Below, in pieces: positions 51,582-62,336 of a DNA stretch of 64,000 nucleotides. The first letter of the stretch is position 1; the number at the start of each line of letters is the position of its first letter. The stretch comes from Grimontia indica (GTDB lineage: Bacteria; Pseudomonadota; Gammaproteobacteria; Enterobacterales; Vibrionaceae): assembly GCF_000333895.2 (NCBI RefSeq), contig NZ_ANFM02000006.1, positions 62,001 to 126,000 of the forward strand. Direction: 5' to 3'. A program made the position numbers and the translations under genes. The notes beneath the pieces are model-generated. The model searched no databases, was not told where the DNA came from, and worked only from the letters and a program-made list of their open reading frames with translations.

Positions 51582-51800
51582 TCAATGGAGTTGGTCAGTA
51601 CAACGCCCTTTAACTTGTGACTGCGGACATGAGGCATCACCATAAGCGCAAAACACACAGCACATACCATCCTGAACTATCAAAACCTCACCACAACTCT
51701 CGCACTCGTAATGCTGTAGAGGTGTGTCGATCGGCATGAGTTCTGACTTTACGTGTCCGCATTTTGGGCAGGTTATGTTTGATTTCAGCAGTACTTTCAT
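51582..51800 (-). CDS. Small GDCCVxC-type cysteine-rich protein
   Basis: Protein of 72 residues: residues about 7-60 contain CPKC, CESCGEVL and the motif DGMCCVFCAYGDASCP. This resembles the GDCCVxC family, often next to mercury or metal genes, here with Met in place of Asp in the motif. The frame opens at 52061, but the domain starts at the ATG at 51800, and the upstream part contains no conserved sequence. A weak ribosome site (AAGGGC) lies 12 bases before it. No metal-resistance gene lies nearby. Confidence 0.6.
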   Translation of the reverse strand: MKVLLKSNITCPKCGHVKSELMPIDTPLQHYECESCGEVLIVQDGMCCVFCAYGDASCPQSQVKGRCTDQLH

Positions 51801-51990
51801 TGGAGAAAATGCCCTTCTATTGAGATGTTCATCAGTAAGCGTGGAACACCTTGAAGACACTTGCCAGCACCAGACGCCAATTGCGTTAGATTCAACCATT
51901 AAAAGATGTAATTCCAGATACAAATGCCTTCCTCTTTTCATTTTTTGACACTTTAAACAGACAATTTGTGGATTCATGTTATTCAAATGA

Positions 51991-53487
<1,497 letters not shown>

Positions 53488-53512
53488 TCCGTACTACCGC
53501 TCTAGAAAATAA

Positions 53513-53540
53513 AAAGCCCTGCTGATGCAGGGCTTTCGTT
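53513..53540. terminator. Bidirectional terminator between bglA and the ABC exporter
   Basis: Ten-bp stem (53513-53522 with 53527-53536), four-base loop, A-rich left arm and T-rich right arm between convergent genes. Confidence 0.85.
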
Positions 53541-53557
53541 TAAGGCGTTGTTTGTAA

Positions 53558-55381
53558 TTAACCGACTTGGAGGTTGCCATACAGGGTTTGATAAACCCCC
53601 TCTTCCTGCACCAGTTCGCTGTGGTTACCGCTTTGTGCAACCTTGCCATCTTCCAGTACATAAATCAGGTCGGCTTGTTTCACTGCAGACAAACGGTGCG
53701 CCACAATCAGTGTGGTTCGGCCTTGAAGGAAGTTATTCAGCGCCTCATGCAACGCTGCTTCTGTTGCAGTATCCAGCGCAGAGGTCGCTTCGTCTAAAAT
53801 TACCAGTTTCGGATTGGTCAGAATCATACGGGCAATTGCTAAGCGCTGACGCTGTCCACCAGAAAGCTTGAGACCTTGCCGGCCCAGCTGGGATTCCAAG
53901 CCGTTATCCAGTTTATCGACAACATCACTTAACTGAGCAATTTCCAGTGATTGCCAAAGCTGCTCGTCGGAGAAATCAGTTCGTCCTAATGTCAGGTTTT
54001 CACGCAATGTATCGTTGAAGATCATCGGTTGTTGCAAGACCACGGCCGTATGCTGGCGCAGGGTTTCATAACCAATCTCTTCGACAGGTTTGCCATCAAT
54101 CAGGATTTCACCGTCAGATTTGCGATAAAGCCCCAGCAGCAGCTGAATCAGTGTGGATTTACCGCCACCTGATGCGCCAACCAGCGCCACGCGCTTGCCT
54201 TGAGGAATATTCAGAGAAAGACCGTTCAACACCGTTTTCTCACTGTCGTAACTGAAGGTCAGGTCGCGACATTCCACGCCAAAGGTTTCTTTGCTTTTCA
54301 GCGGATCTTTTTCGGATGCGTTACGTGGCTCTTCATCCAATGCAAGCAGACCGTTCAAACGTTTCATTGCTGCAGAAGCACTGAACCAGGCGTATTGAAT
54401 ACCCAGCAGTTCTTGAATCGGGCTTAGCATAAACCACAGGTAACCAAATACTGCGAAGATCTGGCCAATGGTCAGGTCGCTGAACAGCACCATCAGCATC
54501 GCCGCAGCACGGAACAGCTCAAAACCAATCAGGAACATCAGGAAGGAAACACGCCCTGCCGCTTCTGACTGCCAGGCGTACTTATCAGCATCGTGACGAA
54601 TCGCTTCGGCATCTGTCTTCAGAACATCAAGGTAAGCACGTTCACGGTTAGCAGCACGGAGCTGATAGATGCCATCCAGCGTTTCTACCAGACGTTGCTG
54701 GAACCGCTCAAAAGATTGGTTTTCCGCCTTTTTAAGGTGCTTAACGCGTTGGCCCATTTTGCGTGAGAGGTAGATGACCAGCGGGTTAACCAGCAATATG
54801 AATAAGCCAAGCGCCCAGTCGAGCCATAGAAGGATAATTGCCGTGCCAAAGACCGTCAGTACACCGACCACAAAGCGGCTCAAACTGTTGCCAAGGAAAG
54901 AGTCGATAGTCTCGATGTCCGTCACCAGATGAGAACTCACTCCGCCGCTGCCACGCTCTTCGTATTCTTTCATACTGATGCGGCCAAGTTTATCGAGGAG
55001 TTGCTGGCGGATATGGCAAGTGATGGACTTGGAAACCAAAGTAAACTGACGGCTTTGCCAGATATTCAGCGCCTGGCTGACAATCCGCATCACAATCACC
55101 AGTATCAGCACCATGACGATATAACTGGCTGGTTGCTGCAGTGACTCAGGCAAAATCTGGTTGAAGAAATTCACCCCACCGGCAGGTTTGTTTAGCAGCA
55201 CCTCGTCAACCATTAGCGGCATAAACAGAGGAATTGGCACGCTGATGAGCGTCGCACAGATAGCGATAAGGTTGGCGGTAATCAGGCGTTTCTTGTGCTT
55301 TTTCGCCTGCTCAATCAACCAACGTGTCGAAATGGTTGTTAGCGTACTGCTAGTCACTGTATCTCCAGAATTCTTTGTCAT
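53558..55381 (-). CDS. ABC exporter, fused permease and ATPase
   Basis: Half-size ABC exporter of 607 residues that would work as a homodimer. Six membrane segments lie at about 35-320; the ATPase domain has Walker A VGASGGGKSTLIQLL near 400, signature LSGGQRQRLAIARM, Walker B LVILDEATSALD and the switch His in VAHRLSAVKQ. It is of the MsbA/lipid-or-peptide exporter type, with the substrate unknown. It lies downstream of hutA on the same strand but is separated by a terminator. A role in haem or porphyrin export is possible but not shown. Confidence 0.87.
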   Translation of the reverse strand: MTKNSGDTVTSSTLTTISTRWLIEQAKKHKKRLITANLIAICATLISVPIPLFMPLMVDEVLLNKPAGGVNFFNQILPESLQQPASYIVMVLILVIVMRIVSQALNIWQSRQFTLVSKSITCHIRQQLLDKLGRISMKEYEERGSGGVSSHLVTDIETIDSFLGNSLSRFVVGVLTVFGTAIILLWLDWALGLFILLVNPLVIYLSRKMGQRVKHLKKAENQSFERFQQRLVETLDGIYQLRAANRERAYLDVLKTDAEAIRHDADKYAWQSEAAGRVSFLMFLIGFELFRAAAMLMVLFSDLTIGQIFAVFGYLWFMLSPIQELLGIQYAWFSASAAMKRLNGLLALDEEPRNASEKDPLKSKETFGVECRDLTFSYDSEKTVLNGLSLNIPQGKRVALVGASGGGKSTLIQLLLGLYRKSDGEILIDGKPVEEIGYETLRQHTAVVLQQPMIFNDTLRENLTLGRTDFSDEQLWQSLEIAQLSDVVDKLDNGLESQLGRQGLKLSGGQRQRLAIARMILTNPKLVILDEATSALDTATEAALHEALNNFLQGRTTLIVAHRLSAVKQADLIYVLEDGKVAQSGNHSELVQEEGVYQTLYGNLQVG

Positions 55382-55426
55382 TTTTTAATTTTTCTAATGT
55401 TGAGTCTATACCCTAGCCGCAACCGA

Positions 55427-55454
55427 AAACACCCCAGAGAAATCCGGGGTGTTT
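55427..55454 (-). terminator. Terminator of hutA
   Basis: Nine-bp stem (55427-55435 with 55446-55454). Read on the minus strand it ends in TTTT, 23 bases after the hutA stop codon. Confidence 0.83.
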
Positions 55455-55476
55455 ATCGTCAGGGGTTAATCTTAGC

Positions 55477-57669
55477 TTAGAACACGTATTCGGCTTCTAT
55501 ACCCCAGTTACGTCCTAGTTGCGTGCGACGATCAAGTCCGTCAGTAGTTGATTCCGCACCAATCAGGTCGTTGTAGTCCCAATATTTCTTATCAAAGGCG
55601 TTAAACAGACCAGCACGCAGCGTTAGATCAGTCACTGGGCGGTAGAATGCAGTCACATCGGTTACAGCGTAACCTGGTGCATTCACGTTTTCAGTCCCGT
55701 TAGCGTTACTCCAATCAGAACCGGATTTACCCGCAACAGCTTTCACTGACAACTTACCACCGTAAGTGTTTTCAACGTCGGCATAGCCCAGCGCTAAGTA
55801 GCCTGTAAGTGGCGAAACAGTATCCAGTGCTTCCCCGTTTTCTTTGTCTTCACCTTGGGTGTACGCCACACTCATGTCACTGTAAAAACCCGTTGGTGCG
55901 CCAAACAGCACATCCAATGCCAGATGTGTTTTTAGCTCAGCACCATAGATTTCTGCTTTGCTGATGTTCTCTTTGGTCCAAAGTTCTTTACCCTGGCCGT
56001 TGTCATCAGCCAATTTGTGCGTTTCGATAAAGTTCTTGTAGTCGTTGTAATAAACCGAGAACTCAATGCGACCGAAGTCCTGAGTGAAGCGCAGACCAGT
56101 TTCGTAACCAATGCTCTCTTCCGGCTTCAGATTAGGGTTAGCCTCGAACACAGCTCCTCTAGCAGCGTCAGTTTCGTAGAAGTAGTAAAGATCCTGAAGC
56201 GTTGGCGCTTTGTAACCTTGGCTGATGTTACCGAAGCTGCTCAGGCTTTCGGTCCAGTGATAAACCGCACCCAGTTTCGCCGTTAACGCGTCACTTTTGG
56301 ACTTTGGATTATCTTCTGAAGCTTGTTTTGGCTCTGCGGTAAACTTGTCGTAACGAAGACCCGCATTCACTACCAGTCGTTCTTCCAGGAAGAAAGCTTG
56401 ATCCTGTACAAAGATGCCCCATTTCACTGACTCCGCGTTTGGCACTTCACCAGTTTTATCTACTGACGTACCCGCTTTGTAGCCCTCTAGGTAATAATCG
56501 CGGTAATCCAGATCAAACTCGTTAGTGATGTAATTCACGCCATAGCTGATTTCGTGGAAACTGTTCTCAAGTTCAATAGCCTTGTCGAACTGAGCATCAA
56601 ACTGGGCGCTCTTATCTACACCGTTACGCATACGCTGGCGGTAGCCATGACCAAATGACGTTGGCGGCTGAGGCGTTTCATCAAAGGTGTTGTGATTACT
56701 TTCACTTTCCAACGCGGTCACTTGCCATTTCAGGTGGTCAAACGCGATATTGTTCGCTTGCCATTCGTGCTCGAAGGTTACGCGCTTGCGCTTGTCTTCA
56801 TCACTGGCGCTGTTACGCGTATATACGAAGCCTGGCATGATTTCATAGCCTTCGTTAGACAGCACCAGGCCATCTGCTTCTCGGTTATAAATCTCACCCG
56901 TCAGGCCAATTCGATGCGCATCATTCAACTGATAGAAAGCTTTCAGCAAAAGGTTGTCTGAGTTGATATCAAATGGGTCAGCCTGTCCACGTTTGCGGCC
57001 TTCAATATCAGCGCCACTGCCGTGGGTCGCTGTTTCGTGACCATCGCGATGTGTGAAAATCAGCAAGGTTTCCAGATCGCCAGTACGGTTTGCCAGAGTT
57101 GCAGTCGCTTTGTAGCTCTCATCAGCACTGTAGTAACCGCCTTTAACGCTGGCATAGGTGTCATCACCCTCAGCGACCAGAAGATCGCCCGGGTTCTTGG
57201 TGCGGATGATCACTGCACCGGCCAGTGCATCACTGCCGTACAGGCTGGAGGCAGGACCTTTGCTTATCTCTACACGCTGCAAGGTGTCGGTCTCAACAGT
57301 GTTGTTGTATTTGCGCATCACATCTGCGCCTGGGTTGAACGATGAAGGTTGTTCAACACCATCCACCATGGTTTTTACGTAGTTATCGCTCAAACCACGA
57401 ATATTAAAGCCTGAGTTACCGAAACGACCCGTGCCCGGCATCGACACGCCCGGCTCATTCGCAATCGCCTGCTCGAGGTCCTGAGCAAGGTTCTCTTCGA
57501 TAGTTTCGCTGTTCACTACGTCAACAGAAGCAGCTACATCACTGATGTTTTGCTCACTTCGGGTCGCAGAGACAACCACTTCGTCAAAGGTATAAACGTC
57601 TTGGGCTGAAGCTGTGCCCGCACAGAGAAGGCCGACCAAAATCGCCAGCTTGTTTTTCTTGATAGTCAT
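55477..57669 (-). CDS. hutA: TonB-dependent haem receptor HutA
   Basis: Outer-membrane TonB-dependent receptor for haem, 730 residues. A signal peptide (KLAILVGLLCAGTASA) precedes the TonB box region (FDEVVVSATRS), then the plug domain and the beta-barrel, ending with aromatic Tyr-Val-Phe. The haem-receptor boxes show YKAP for FRAP and NPNL at its usual place (FEANPNLKPEESIGYE), but no His lies between them, unlike many haem receptors. The ATG at 57669 is chosen; a GTG at 57678 is less likely. It is downstream of hutZ on the same strand and has a terminator. Confidence 0.9.
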   Translation of the reverse strand: MTIKKNKLAILVGLLCAGTASAQDVYTFDEVVVSATRSEQNISDVAASVDVVNSETIEENLAQDLEQAIANEPGVSMPGTGRFGNSGFNIRGLSDNYVKTMVDGVEQPSSFNPGADVMRKYNNTVETDTLQRVEISKGPASSLYGSDALAGAVIIRTKNPGDLLVAEGDDTYASVKGGYYSADESYKATATLANRTGDLETLLIFTHRDGHETATHGSGADIEGRKRGQADPFDINSDNLLLKAFYQLNDAHRIGLTGEIYNREADGLVLSNEGYEIMPGFVYTRNSASDEDKRKRVTFEHEWQANNIAFDHLKWQVTALESESNHNTFDETPQPPTSFGHGYRQRMRNGVDKSAQFDAQFDKAIELENSFHEISYGVNYITNEFDLDYRDYYLEGYKAGTSVDKTGEVPNAESVKWGIFVQDQAFFLEERLVVNAGLRYDKFTAEPKQASEDNPKSKSDALTAKLGAVYHWTESLSSFGNISQGYKAPTLQDLYYFYETDAARGAVFEANPNLKPEESIGYETGLRFTQDFGRIEFSVYYNDYKNFIETHKLADDNGQGKELWTKENISKAEIYGAELKTHLALDVLFGAPTGFYSDMSVAYTQGEDKENGEALDTVSPLTGYLALGYADVENTYGGKLSVKAVAGKSGSDWSNANGTENVNAPGYAVTDVTAFYRPVTDLTLRAGLFNAFDKKYWDYNDLIGAESTTDGLDRRTQLGRNWGIEAEYVF

Positions 57670-57776
57670 AATTTCCACTCTTTAAACCGCCTGAGAAATC
57701 CCAATCAGTTTTCTTCAGGCAAAAGAAACCTACTCACACTGGTTCCCGTGCGATTTTTATAGTTATGGGAGGTGAT

Positions 57777-57803
57777 ATCAGGCCCTCAGAATAAGAGCCT
57801 GAT
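57777..57803 (-). terminator. Hairpin after hutZ, possible weak terminator
   Basis: Seven-bp stem (57777-57783 with 57797-57803) after the hutZ stop on the minus strand; it lacks a T run, so it may only attenuate or protect the message before hutA. Confidence 0.4.
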
Positions 57804-57811
57804 AAAAGAGA

Positions 57812-58345
57812 TTAAGCGTTCTCTTCTTTCATCTTCTTCACGTGACCTTCATTCAGGTGGATCACGGAAAGCATGTCTTCGCCTGACACATCAAATGCCT
57901 GACCGAAGCCTTTCACGTAACGGCCGATGACTGGATTTAAACGGTAGAGGTTGAAATCGCCAAGTTGGCTGAGGTTATCGATCATCTCGCCAAGACGATC
58001 ACTCATTACCTGAATTGCCGTTTTCCAGTGTTCTGAATCACGCTCAATAAGTTCTGCATTGGTGTCAAATGACAGACGACGTCGCGCAAAGATGGAGCGA
58101 GCCTCGCTTTCGTCCTCGATCATCATGATAGAGACGGCTTTGCGGTGCTTGAGATTTTGACCATGGGTAGCAAGATCCGACACCAGAATGTAGTAACCCA
58201 TTTCAGAGAAAGCGAAAGGCGCATAGCTGGTATGTGGTTTACCTTCTTTGTCTACAGTACCCAATTGCAGCGTATTGCGAGAATCACGAAACTCCTGAAT
58301 TTCAGGGCCTAAACGGTTTTGTAGACGTTCTGCTTTGTCACTCAT
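57812..58345 (-). CDS. hutZ: HutZ, haem utilisation protein
   Basis: Cytoplasmic haem-utilisation/degradation protein with a split-barrel (pyridoxamine-phosphate-oxidase-like) fold, 177 residues. It begins MSDKAERLQNRLGPEIQEFRDSRNTLQLGTVDKEGKPHTSYAPFAF, the typical start, and carries the conserved GDFNLYRLNP and the C-terminal DMLSVIHLNEGHVKKM. A His near the C-terminus is the haem ligand in V. cholerae HutZ. It overlaps hutX by four bases and is the last gene of the hutWXZ unit, upstream of hutA on the same strand. Confidence 0.94.
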   Translation of the reverse strand: MSDKAERLQNRLGPEIQEFRDSRNTLQLGTVDKEGKPHTSYAPFAFSEMGYYILVSDLATHGQNLKHRKAVSIMMIEDESEARSIFARRRLSFDTNAELIERDSEHWKTAIQVMSDRLGEMIDNLSQLGDFNLYRLNPVIGRYVKGFGQAFDVSGEDMLSVIHLNEGHVKKMKEENA

Positions 58346-58866
58346 TTTGCAAACTCCTGCTTCATGGCGTTAAACAGTTCAATTTGTTCTGGGAATAGCT
58401 GACGCTTTTTGTCACGGCCAAGGTAAATCTTGAATACACAATGGCCAGTGCTGTCGAAGAAACCAATATAGTGGCTCTCGGTACCGCGGAATGGCTTGCT
58501 GACAAACGCAATGTCAGAGACCAAATCCAGACGAAGATGACCGTGTAACTGGCCTTCGCGTCCCATTAGGTTGTAGTAACCGTGAGCAACTTTGCCTTTT
58601 GGAAAGGCCGCTTTAAATTCAAAAACAGAACCACCAGAATGAACGATGGTGGTGACCTTACCCCATACTGGCATTGCTTCCAGAATGGTCTGCGCAAGTT
58701 CACCCTTCACGTGGGAAATCATATTTTCCGGGAGTGCCAGCGTAATTTCACCTTCCGTCAGTTTCAGTGAGTCCACCATGTTTGATACTGGTGTGTGCTC
58801 ATCCTGAGCCAGATATTCAGCCACGCGCTGTTTGGTTTCTTCCGTCACGATGATCGCTTGTTGCAT
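58342..58866 (-). CDS. hutX: HutX, haem chaperone
   Basis: Cytoplasmic haem carrier that passes haem to HutZ, 174 residues. It contains PVWGKVTTIVHSGGSVFEFKAAFPKGKVAHGYYNL and HLRLDLVSDIAFVSKPFRGTESHYIGFFD, matching the HutX/HugX family. It overlaps hutZ by four bases and follows hutW by 13, so all three are one transcript. It is regulated through the hutW promoter and its Fur-type site. Confidence 0.94.
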   Translation of the reverse strand: MQQAIIVTEETKQRVAEYLAQDEHTPVSNMVDSLKLTEGEITLALPENMISHVKGELAQTILEAMPVWGKVTTIVHSGGSVFEFKAAFPKGKVAHGYYNLMGREGQLHGHLRLDLVSDIAFVSKPFRGTESHYIGFFDSTGHCVFKIYLGRDKKRQLFPEQIELFNAMKQEFAK

Positions 58867-58879
58867 CGTTTAACTACTC

Positions 58880-60271
58880 CTAAGCTGCGACATTTGCCGC
58901 TTTTCTTTGCACTTTCTGCGCTGTTTGGTTTTGTAATACTTCAATCAGGTTTTGGGCCAGTGTGACCGCCCAGAACTGTCCGGCGAGAGTCAGCGTGAGA
59001 TAACTTCTGCCATTTTCATTCTTTTCAAGATAGACCAGCCCGTTTTCCTGCCACGCTTCGAACAGGGGATACAGCGCTTCAAACGAGCCCTGTCCAGCCA
59101 CTGAATCCAACTTGTGTTGAGCCAGCACACCAGCATCAAATCCACTTTTCACTTCAGCTGATACACCTCTATTGGCAGGCGCTAGCGTCATCAAGGTGAC
59201 AGGGTAACGAAAGTCATTGATCGCTGAGATGTAGGTATCCATATCGCGGGTTTGCATCATCTGACAGCCATTGACATTGCCACCAGCCCCGGCCCCTAAA
59301 GGCATGATCTCCGCAGTTGTTTTCGCTAACGAGTTGTAAATACTGCGTTCGCGGTTGTCTGAAGACCAGTGGTTAACGCTGAGACGTTTCTGATGGTGCT
59401 TCGCCATGAAATTCACGCCCATCTCAAACATACTGGCCTTCATTTGTGTATCTGCCGGATACGGCAATTTGCCCTGCTCAACCAACTTTGCCATTGGCAA
59501 GCCCTGCATTTCGATAAGCTGATACAGGTCGACACCATGGGCACCGGACTCAAGATAGTCATTCAAGTCCTGCTGCCAAATATCCAGAGTTTGGTGAGGC
59601 AAGCCATAAAGTAAATCCAGAACGATAGGAGCCGCGTTGTATTTGACCAATTGCTGGATTTTGTCCAACACCACTTCCCGGTCATCAAGGCGCTTCGCAC
59701 TGCGACGGACCTGAGTGTTGAAGCTCTGAACGCCGAACGAGAAACGGTTAACGCCCCCTTCCAGTGCCGCTTCAAATTTGTCCAATCCAAAACGGTTGAT
59801 ACGACCTTCTAGTGTGATTTCGCAGTCCGGTGTCAGCGGAAATTGGCTGCGGATATCAGAGACGATCATTCGGATTTGTTCGCCACTAAGATCGGTTGGG
59901 GTTCCCCCGCCAATGTATACCGCTTGGAACGGCGCTGACTGACTCCAGACTTGCGAGGCTTTCCATCGAATTTCTGCGCGCAGTGCTTCAACGTAGCTTT
60001 CAATTAATGACTTGCTGGATGCGTATTGGAAGAAGTTGCAGTAGGTACAACGCACGCGACAAAACGGAATGTGAATGTACAGACAGCGTGGTGCATGCGC
60101 CGATGACGCTGGGATTGCATGTGCTTTTTCAAGCGTGGTTTGGATATCTTCAGAATTAACTGAACGCATCATGCCACCGGCATGCGCACTCTTCTTGCGT
60201 TGAAAAGCAAAACGAAGTGGATCAGGTGTTCTTAGCCCGACCAATTCCGGATTGTGAAGATCCACATTCAT
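58880..60271 (-). CDS. hutW: HutW, radical-SAM haem-associated protein
   Basis: Radical SAM protein of 463 residues related to HemN/ChuW, which in homologues opens the haem ring without oxygen. The Fe-S cluster motif CRVRCTYCNFFQY supplies CxxxCxxC. Other family blocks are VYIGGGTPTDLSGEQI, RFSFGVQSFNTQVRR and DLLYGLPHQTLDIW. The frame opens at TTG (60283), but the ATG at 60271 is more likely; the AAAGG before it is 12 bases away. It is the first gene of the hutWXZ unit, divergent from tonB, with a Fur-like site in between. Confidence 0.92.
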   Translation of the reverse strand: MNVDLHNPELVGLRTPDPLRFAFQRKKSAHAGGMMRSVNSEDIQTTLEKAHAIPASSAHAPRCLYIHIPFCRVRCTYCNFFQYASSKSLIESYVEALRAEIRWKASQVWSQSAPFQAVYIGGGTPTDLSGEQIRMIVSDIRSQFPLTPDCEITLEGRINRFGLDKFEAALEGGVNRFSFGVQSFNTQVRRSAKRLDDREVVLDKIQQLVKYNAAPIVLDLLYGLPHQTLDIWQQDLNDYLESGAHGVDLYQLIEMQGLPMAKLVEQGKLPYPADTQMKASMFEMGVNFMAKHHQKRLSVNHWSSDNRERSIYNSLAKTTAEIMPLGAGAGGNVNGCQMMQTRDMDTYISAINDFRYPVTLMTLAPANRGVSAEVKSGFDAGVLAQHKLDSVAGQGSFEALYPLFEAWQENGLVYLEKNENGRSYLTLTLAGQFWAVTLAQNLIEVLQNQTAQKVQRKAANVAA

Positions 60272-60362
60272 CTCATTTTGCAACCTTTAACATTAACAGC
60301 GTCAAACTGCGAGCTGTTTCCTAGTGATTTCAATCATATTCATAAAAGATAATAATGCAACT

Positions 60363-60381
60363 GATAATTGATCTCATTAGC
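60363..60381. promoter_or_regulatory. Fur-box-like site in the hutW/tonB divergent promoter
   Basis: GATAATTGATCTCATTAGC matches 13 of 19 positions of the E. coli Fur consensus. It overlaps a candidate plus-strand promoter (TTGATC at about 60368, CATAAT near 60390, 16-base spacer). Iron repression of both haem operons is the natural reading. Confidence 0.7.
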
Positions 60382-60436
60382 ATTTCATGCATAATGCACC
60401 TAATCACTTATTAAAATCAGTTCTTCAGGAGTACGT

Positions 60437-61204
60437 GTGAACACTCGACGGTACGTAGTTTGTGGTGTCGTTTCAGTTGCACTGCACAGTTTGGCGATTT
60501 GGGCTCAACCGCCCTCGCCTCAATTCACAATTAACGATGCCAATACGGGTAACCGTGTGGCTATCCAGCTCATTGCGTCGACGAAACAGGTACCAAAAGA
60601 ACCAGAACCTACTCCTGTTGAAGACCCACCACAGCAAGAAACGACAAAGCCAGAACCTAAACCGGTTAAATCTCCTTCAGTAAAAAAGGAGCCACCAAAA
60701 AAGGCAGAAGTCCAACCTCAGAAAAAGGTGAAACCAGAGGTCAGCCCGCCAAAAGAAACCAGGAAAAAGCCACTTGAGAAGGTGACGAATAAGGAAAGCA
60801 AAGAAGAGAAAACAAAGCCTCTTCCGCCGAAAAAACCAATAGAAAAACCTGAGGAAAAACCGGAAGAGACTACTGAGGAGATAAGCGAAGAAAACCAGAT
60901 GACTCAGGCAAAATCATCTTCTCCTATGTTGGTCGAAAGACCCACATTTAAAGTCCGCCCTTCCCAACCTAAGTACCCGAGAATGGCAAAACGTAAAGGG
61001 ATGGAAGGCACAGTGCTTATAGAAGTCTGGCTGGACGAAGAAGGCCATCAAACCCATCGCTCCCTTCTAAAAAGTTCCGGGTTTGAATTGCTTGATGGCG
61101 CTGCAATGGATGCAGTGAAAAAGTGGCGCTTCAACGGCCACGAAGAAAATGGTGTCGCCCTGGCGCACAGAGTAAGAATTCCTGTTCGTTTTAATTTGGA
61201 TTAA
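60437..61204 (+). CDS. tonB: TonB
   Basis: Energy-transducing protein that spans the periplasm, 255 residues. A membrane anchor at the N-terminus (YVVCGVVSVALHSLAIWA) is followed by a Pro/Lys/Glu-rich linker (about 50-170), and the C-terminal domain (PKYPRMAKRKGMEGTVLIEVWLDEEG, GAAMDAVKKWRFNGH) contacts receptors. The start is GTG at 60437 with AGGAG five bases before. It is the first gene of the tonB-exbB-exbD-hutBC operon. The E/K/P-rich part is long, as is common in marine bacteria. Confidence 0.93.
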   Translation: MNTRRYVVCGVVSVALHSLAIWAQPPSPQFTINDANTGNRVAIQLIASTKQVPKEPEPTPVEDPPQQETTKPEPKPVKSPSVKKEPPKKAEVQPQKKVKPEVSPPKETRKKPLEKVTNKESKEEKTKPLPPKKPIEKPEEKPEETTEEISEENQMTQAKSSSPMLVERPTFKVRPSQPKYPRMAKRKGMEGTVLIEVWLDEEGHQTHRSLLKSSGFELLDGAAMDAVKKWRFNGHEENGVALAHRVRIPVRFNLD

Positions 61205-61206
61205 TC

Positions 61207-61923
61207 ATGTTCGACTTACAATTTTTCACGTCAATCCACGCTCAATTGGGCATCATGACCTGGCCTTTGACACTGCTTTCCGCACTCATGTTGATGCTCA
61301 TTTTTGAGCGCATCGTTTTCGTTGTTATGAATACCAAAACGGGCAGCAAACCTTTGCAAAAAGAGATCTACTCACTTTCGCTGACCAATGACAAACAGCT
61401 AGAAACGTATGTAGAACGTCATCAGCAGGATAAAAGCACCCTATCCCAAGGGATCTGCATGCTGATCAATCATCGTCATTTCACTAAATCTTTGCGTGAA
61501 GAAGCTGTTTCTATCTGGCTTCAAAAGAAACGCCGTCAATTCACTGCAGGTCTCAAATTGCTGAACATTATTGGCGTGCTGAGTCCTTTGATTGGTTTGC
61601 TGGGAACCGTTGTCGGCCTGATAGAAATGTTTAAAGGACTTTCTGCCACACAAGGTGGTATTTCACCTGCAGAATTGGCCGATGGCTTGGGATTGGCGAT
61701 GTCTACGACGGCAGCGGGTTTGCTGATTGCCCTGCCAGCCATTGCTTCATCACAAGTTTTTGCGCTGTGGGCAGATCGCACTTTGGCAAAAATTGAATAC
61801 GTGCTGAACCACTTCAACCTGCATCTCGCCGGTGTTTCATTCGATGAAAGCGCGGATTGTCCAAAGCATTGCAAACCTTGCGCTGGTTCAAGCTCAGAGT
61901 CACCGAGGGAAAGTGCCGCATGA
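61207..61923 (+). CDS. exbB: ExbB
   Basis: Inner-membrane proton-channel component, 238 residues, related to TolQ/MotA, which with ExbD drives TonB. It has three membrane segments; the family blocks LLNIIGVLSPLIGLLGTVVGLIEMFKGLSATQGGISPAELADGLGLAMSTTAAGLLIALPAIASSQVF and a short C-terminal cysteine-rich tail (CPKHCKPC) are seen. The tail is unusual and may be a strain feature. It overlaps exbD by four bases. Confidence 0.93.
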   Translation: MFDLQFFTSIHAQLGIMTWPLTLLSALMLMLIFERIVFVVMNTKTGSKPLQKEIYSLSLTNDKQLETYVERHQQDKSTLSQGICMLINHRHFTKSLREEAVSIWLQKKRRQFTAGLKLLNIIGVLSPLIGLLGTVVGLIEMFKGLSATQGGISPAELADGLGLAMSTTAAGLLIALPAIASSQVFALWADRTLAKIEYVLNHFNLHLAGVSFDESADCPKHCKPCAGSSSESPRESAA

Positions 61924-62336
61924 TCCGCTCTCAACCAGAAAGTGAATCAACATCATTCACGCCGGATCTCACGCCGTTGCTGGACATTATTTTTATCGTG
62001 ATGGTGTTTTTGCTGCTTACGGCAAACATCCAAATTAAAACCATGGATATCGCGATTCCCCAAACCAATGATTCAGAAGTTCTGGAATCTCCAAACCGTG
62101 AAGTCATCGCCATCAACGTGTTGAGCGGTTCACCTTCATGGGCACTTCAAGGTGAACCTCTTCACGACTGGGAATCCTTTACGGCACAGCTTCTGGAAGC
62201 CATTCAGCAAGCCCCTGATAAACCGGTGGTGATCGCTGCGGACAAACAAGCCAATGTGGAAAGCATGCTTAAAGTCCTCGCCTTCATGCAAAACAACAAT
62301 ATCAACGCCACAAATATTGTGATGGAAGAACAATGA
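61920..62336 (+). CDS. exbD: ExbD
   Basis: ExbD/TolR family protein of 138 residues with one N-terminal membrane segment (DLTPLLDIIFIVMVFLLLTANIQI) that carries the essential Asp, then a periplasmic domain. It forms the proton-driven complex with ExbB. The ATG at 61920 overlaps the exbB stop as ATGA. It overlaps hutB by four bases. Confidence 0.93.
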   Translation: MIRSQPESESTSFTPDLTPLLDIIFIVMVFLLLTANIQIKTMDIAIPQTNDSEVLESPNREVIAINVLSGSPSWALQGEPLHDWESFTAQLLEAIQQAPDKPVVIAADKQANVESMLKVLAFMQNNNINATNIVMEEQ

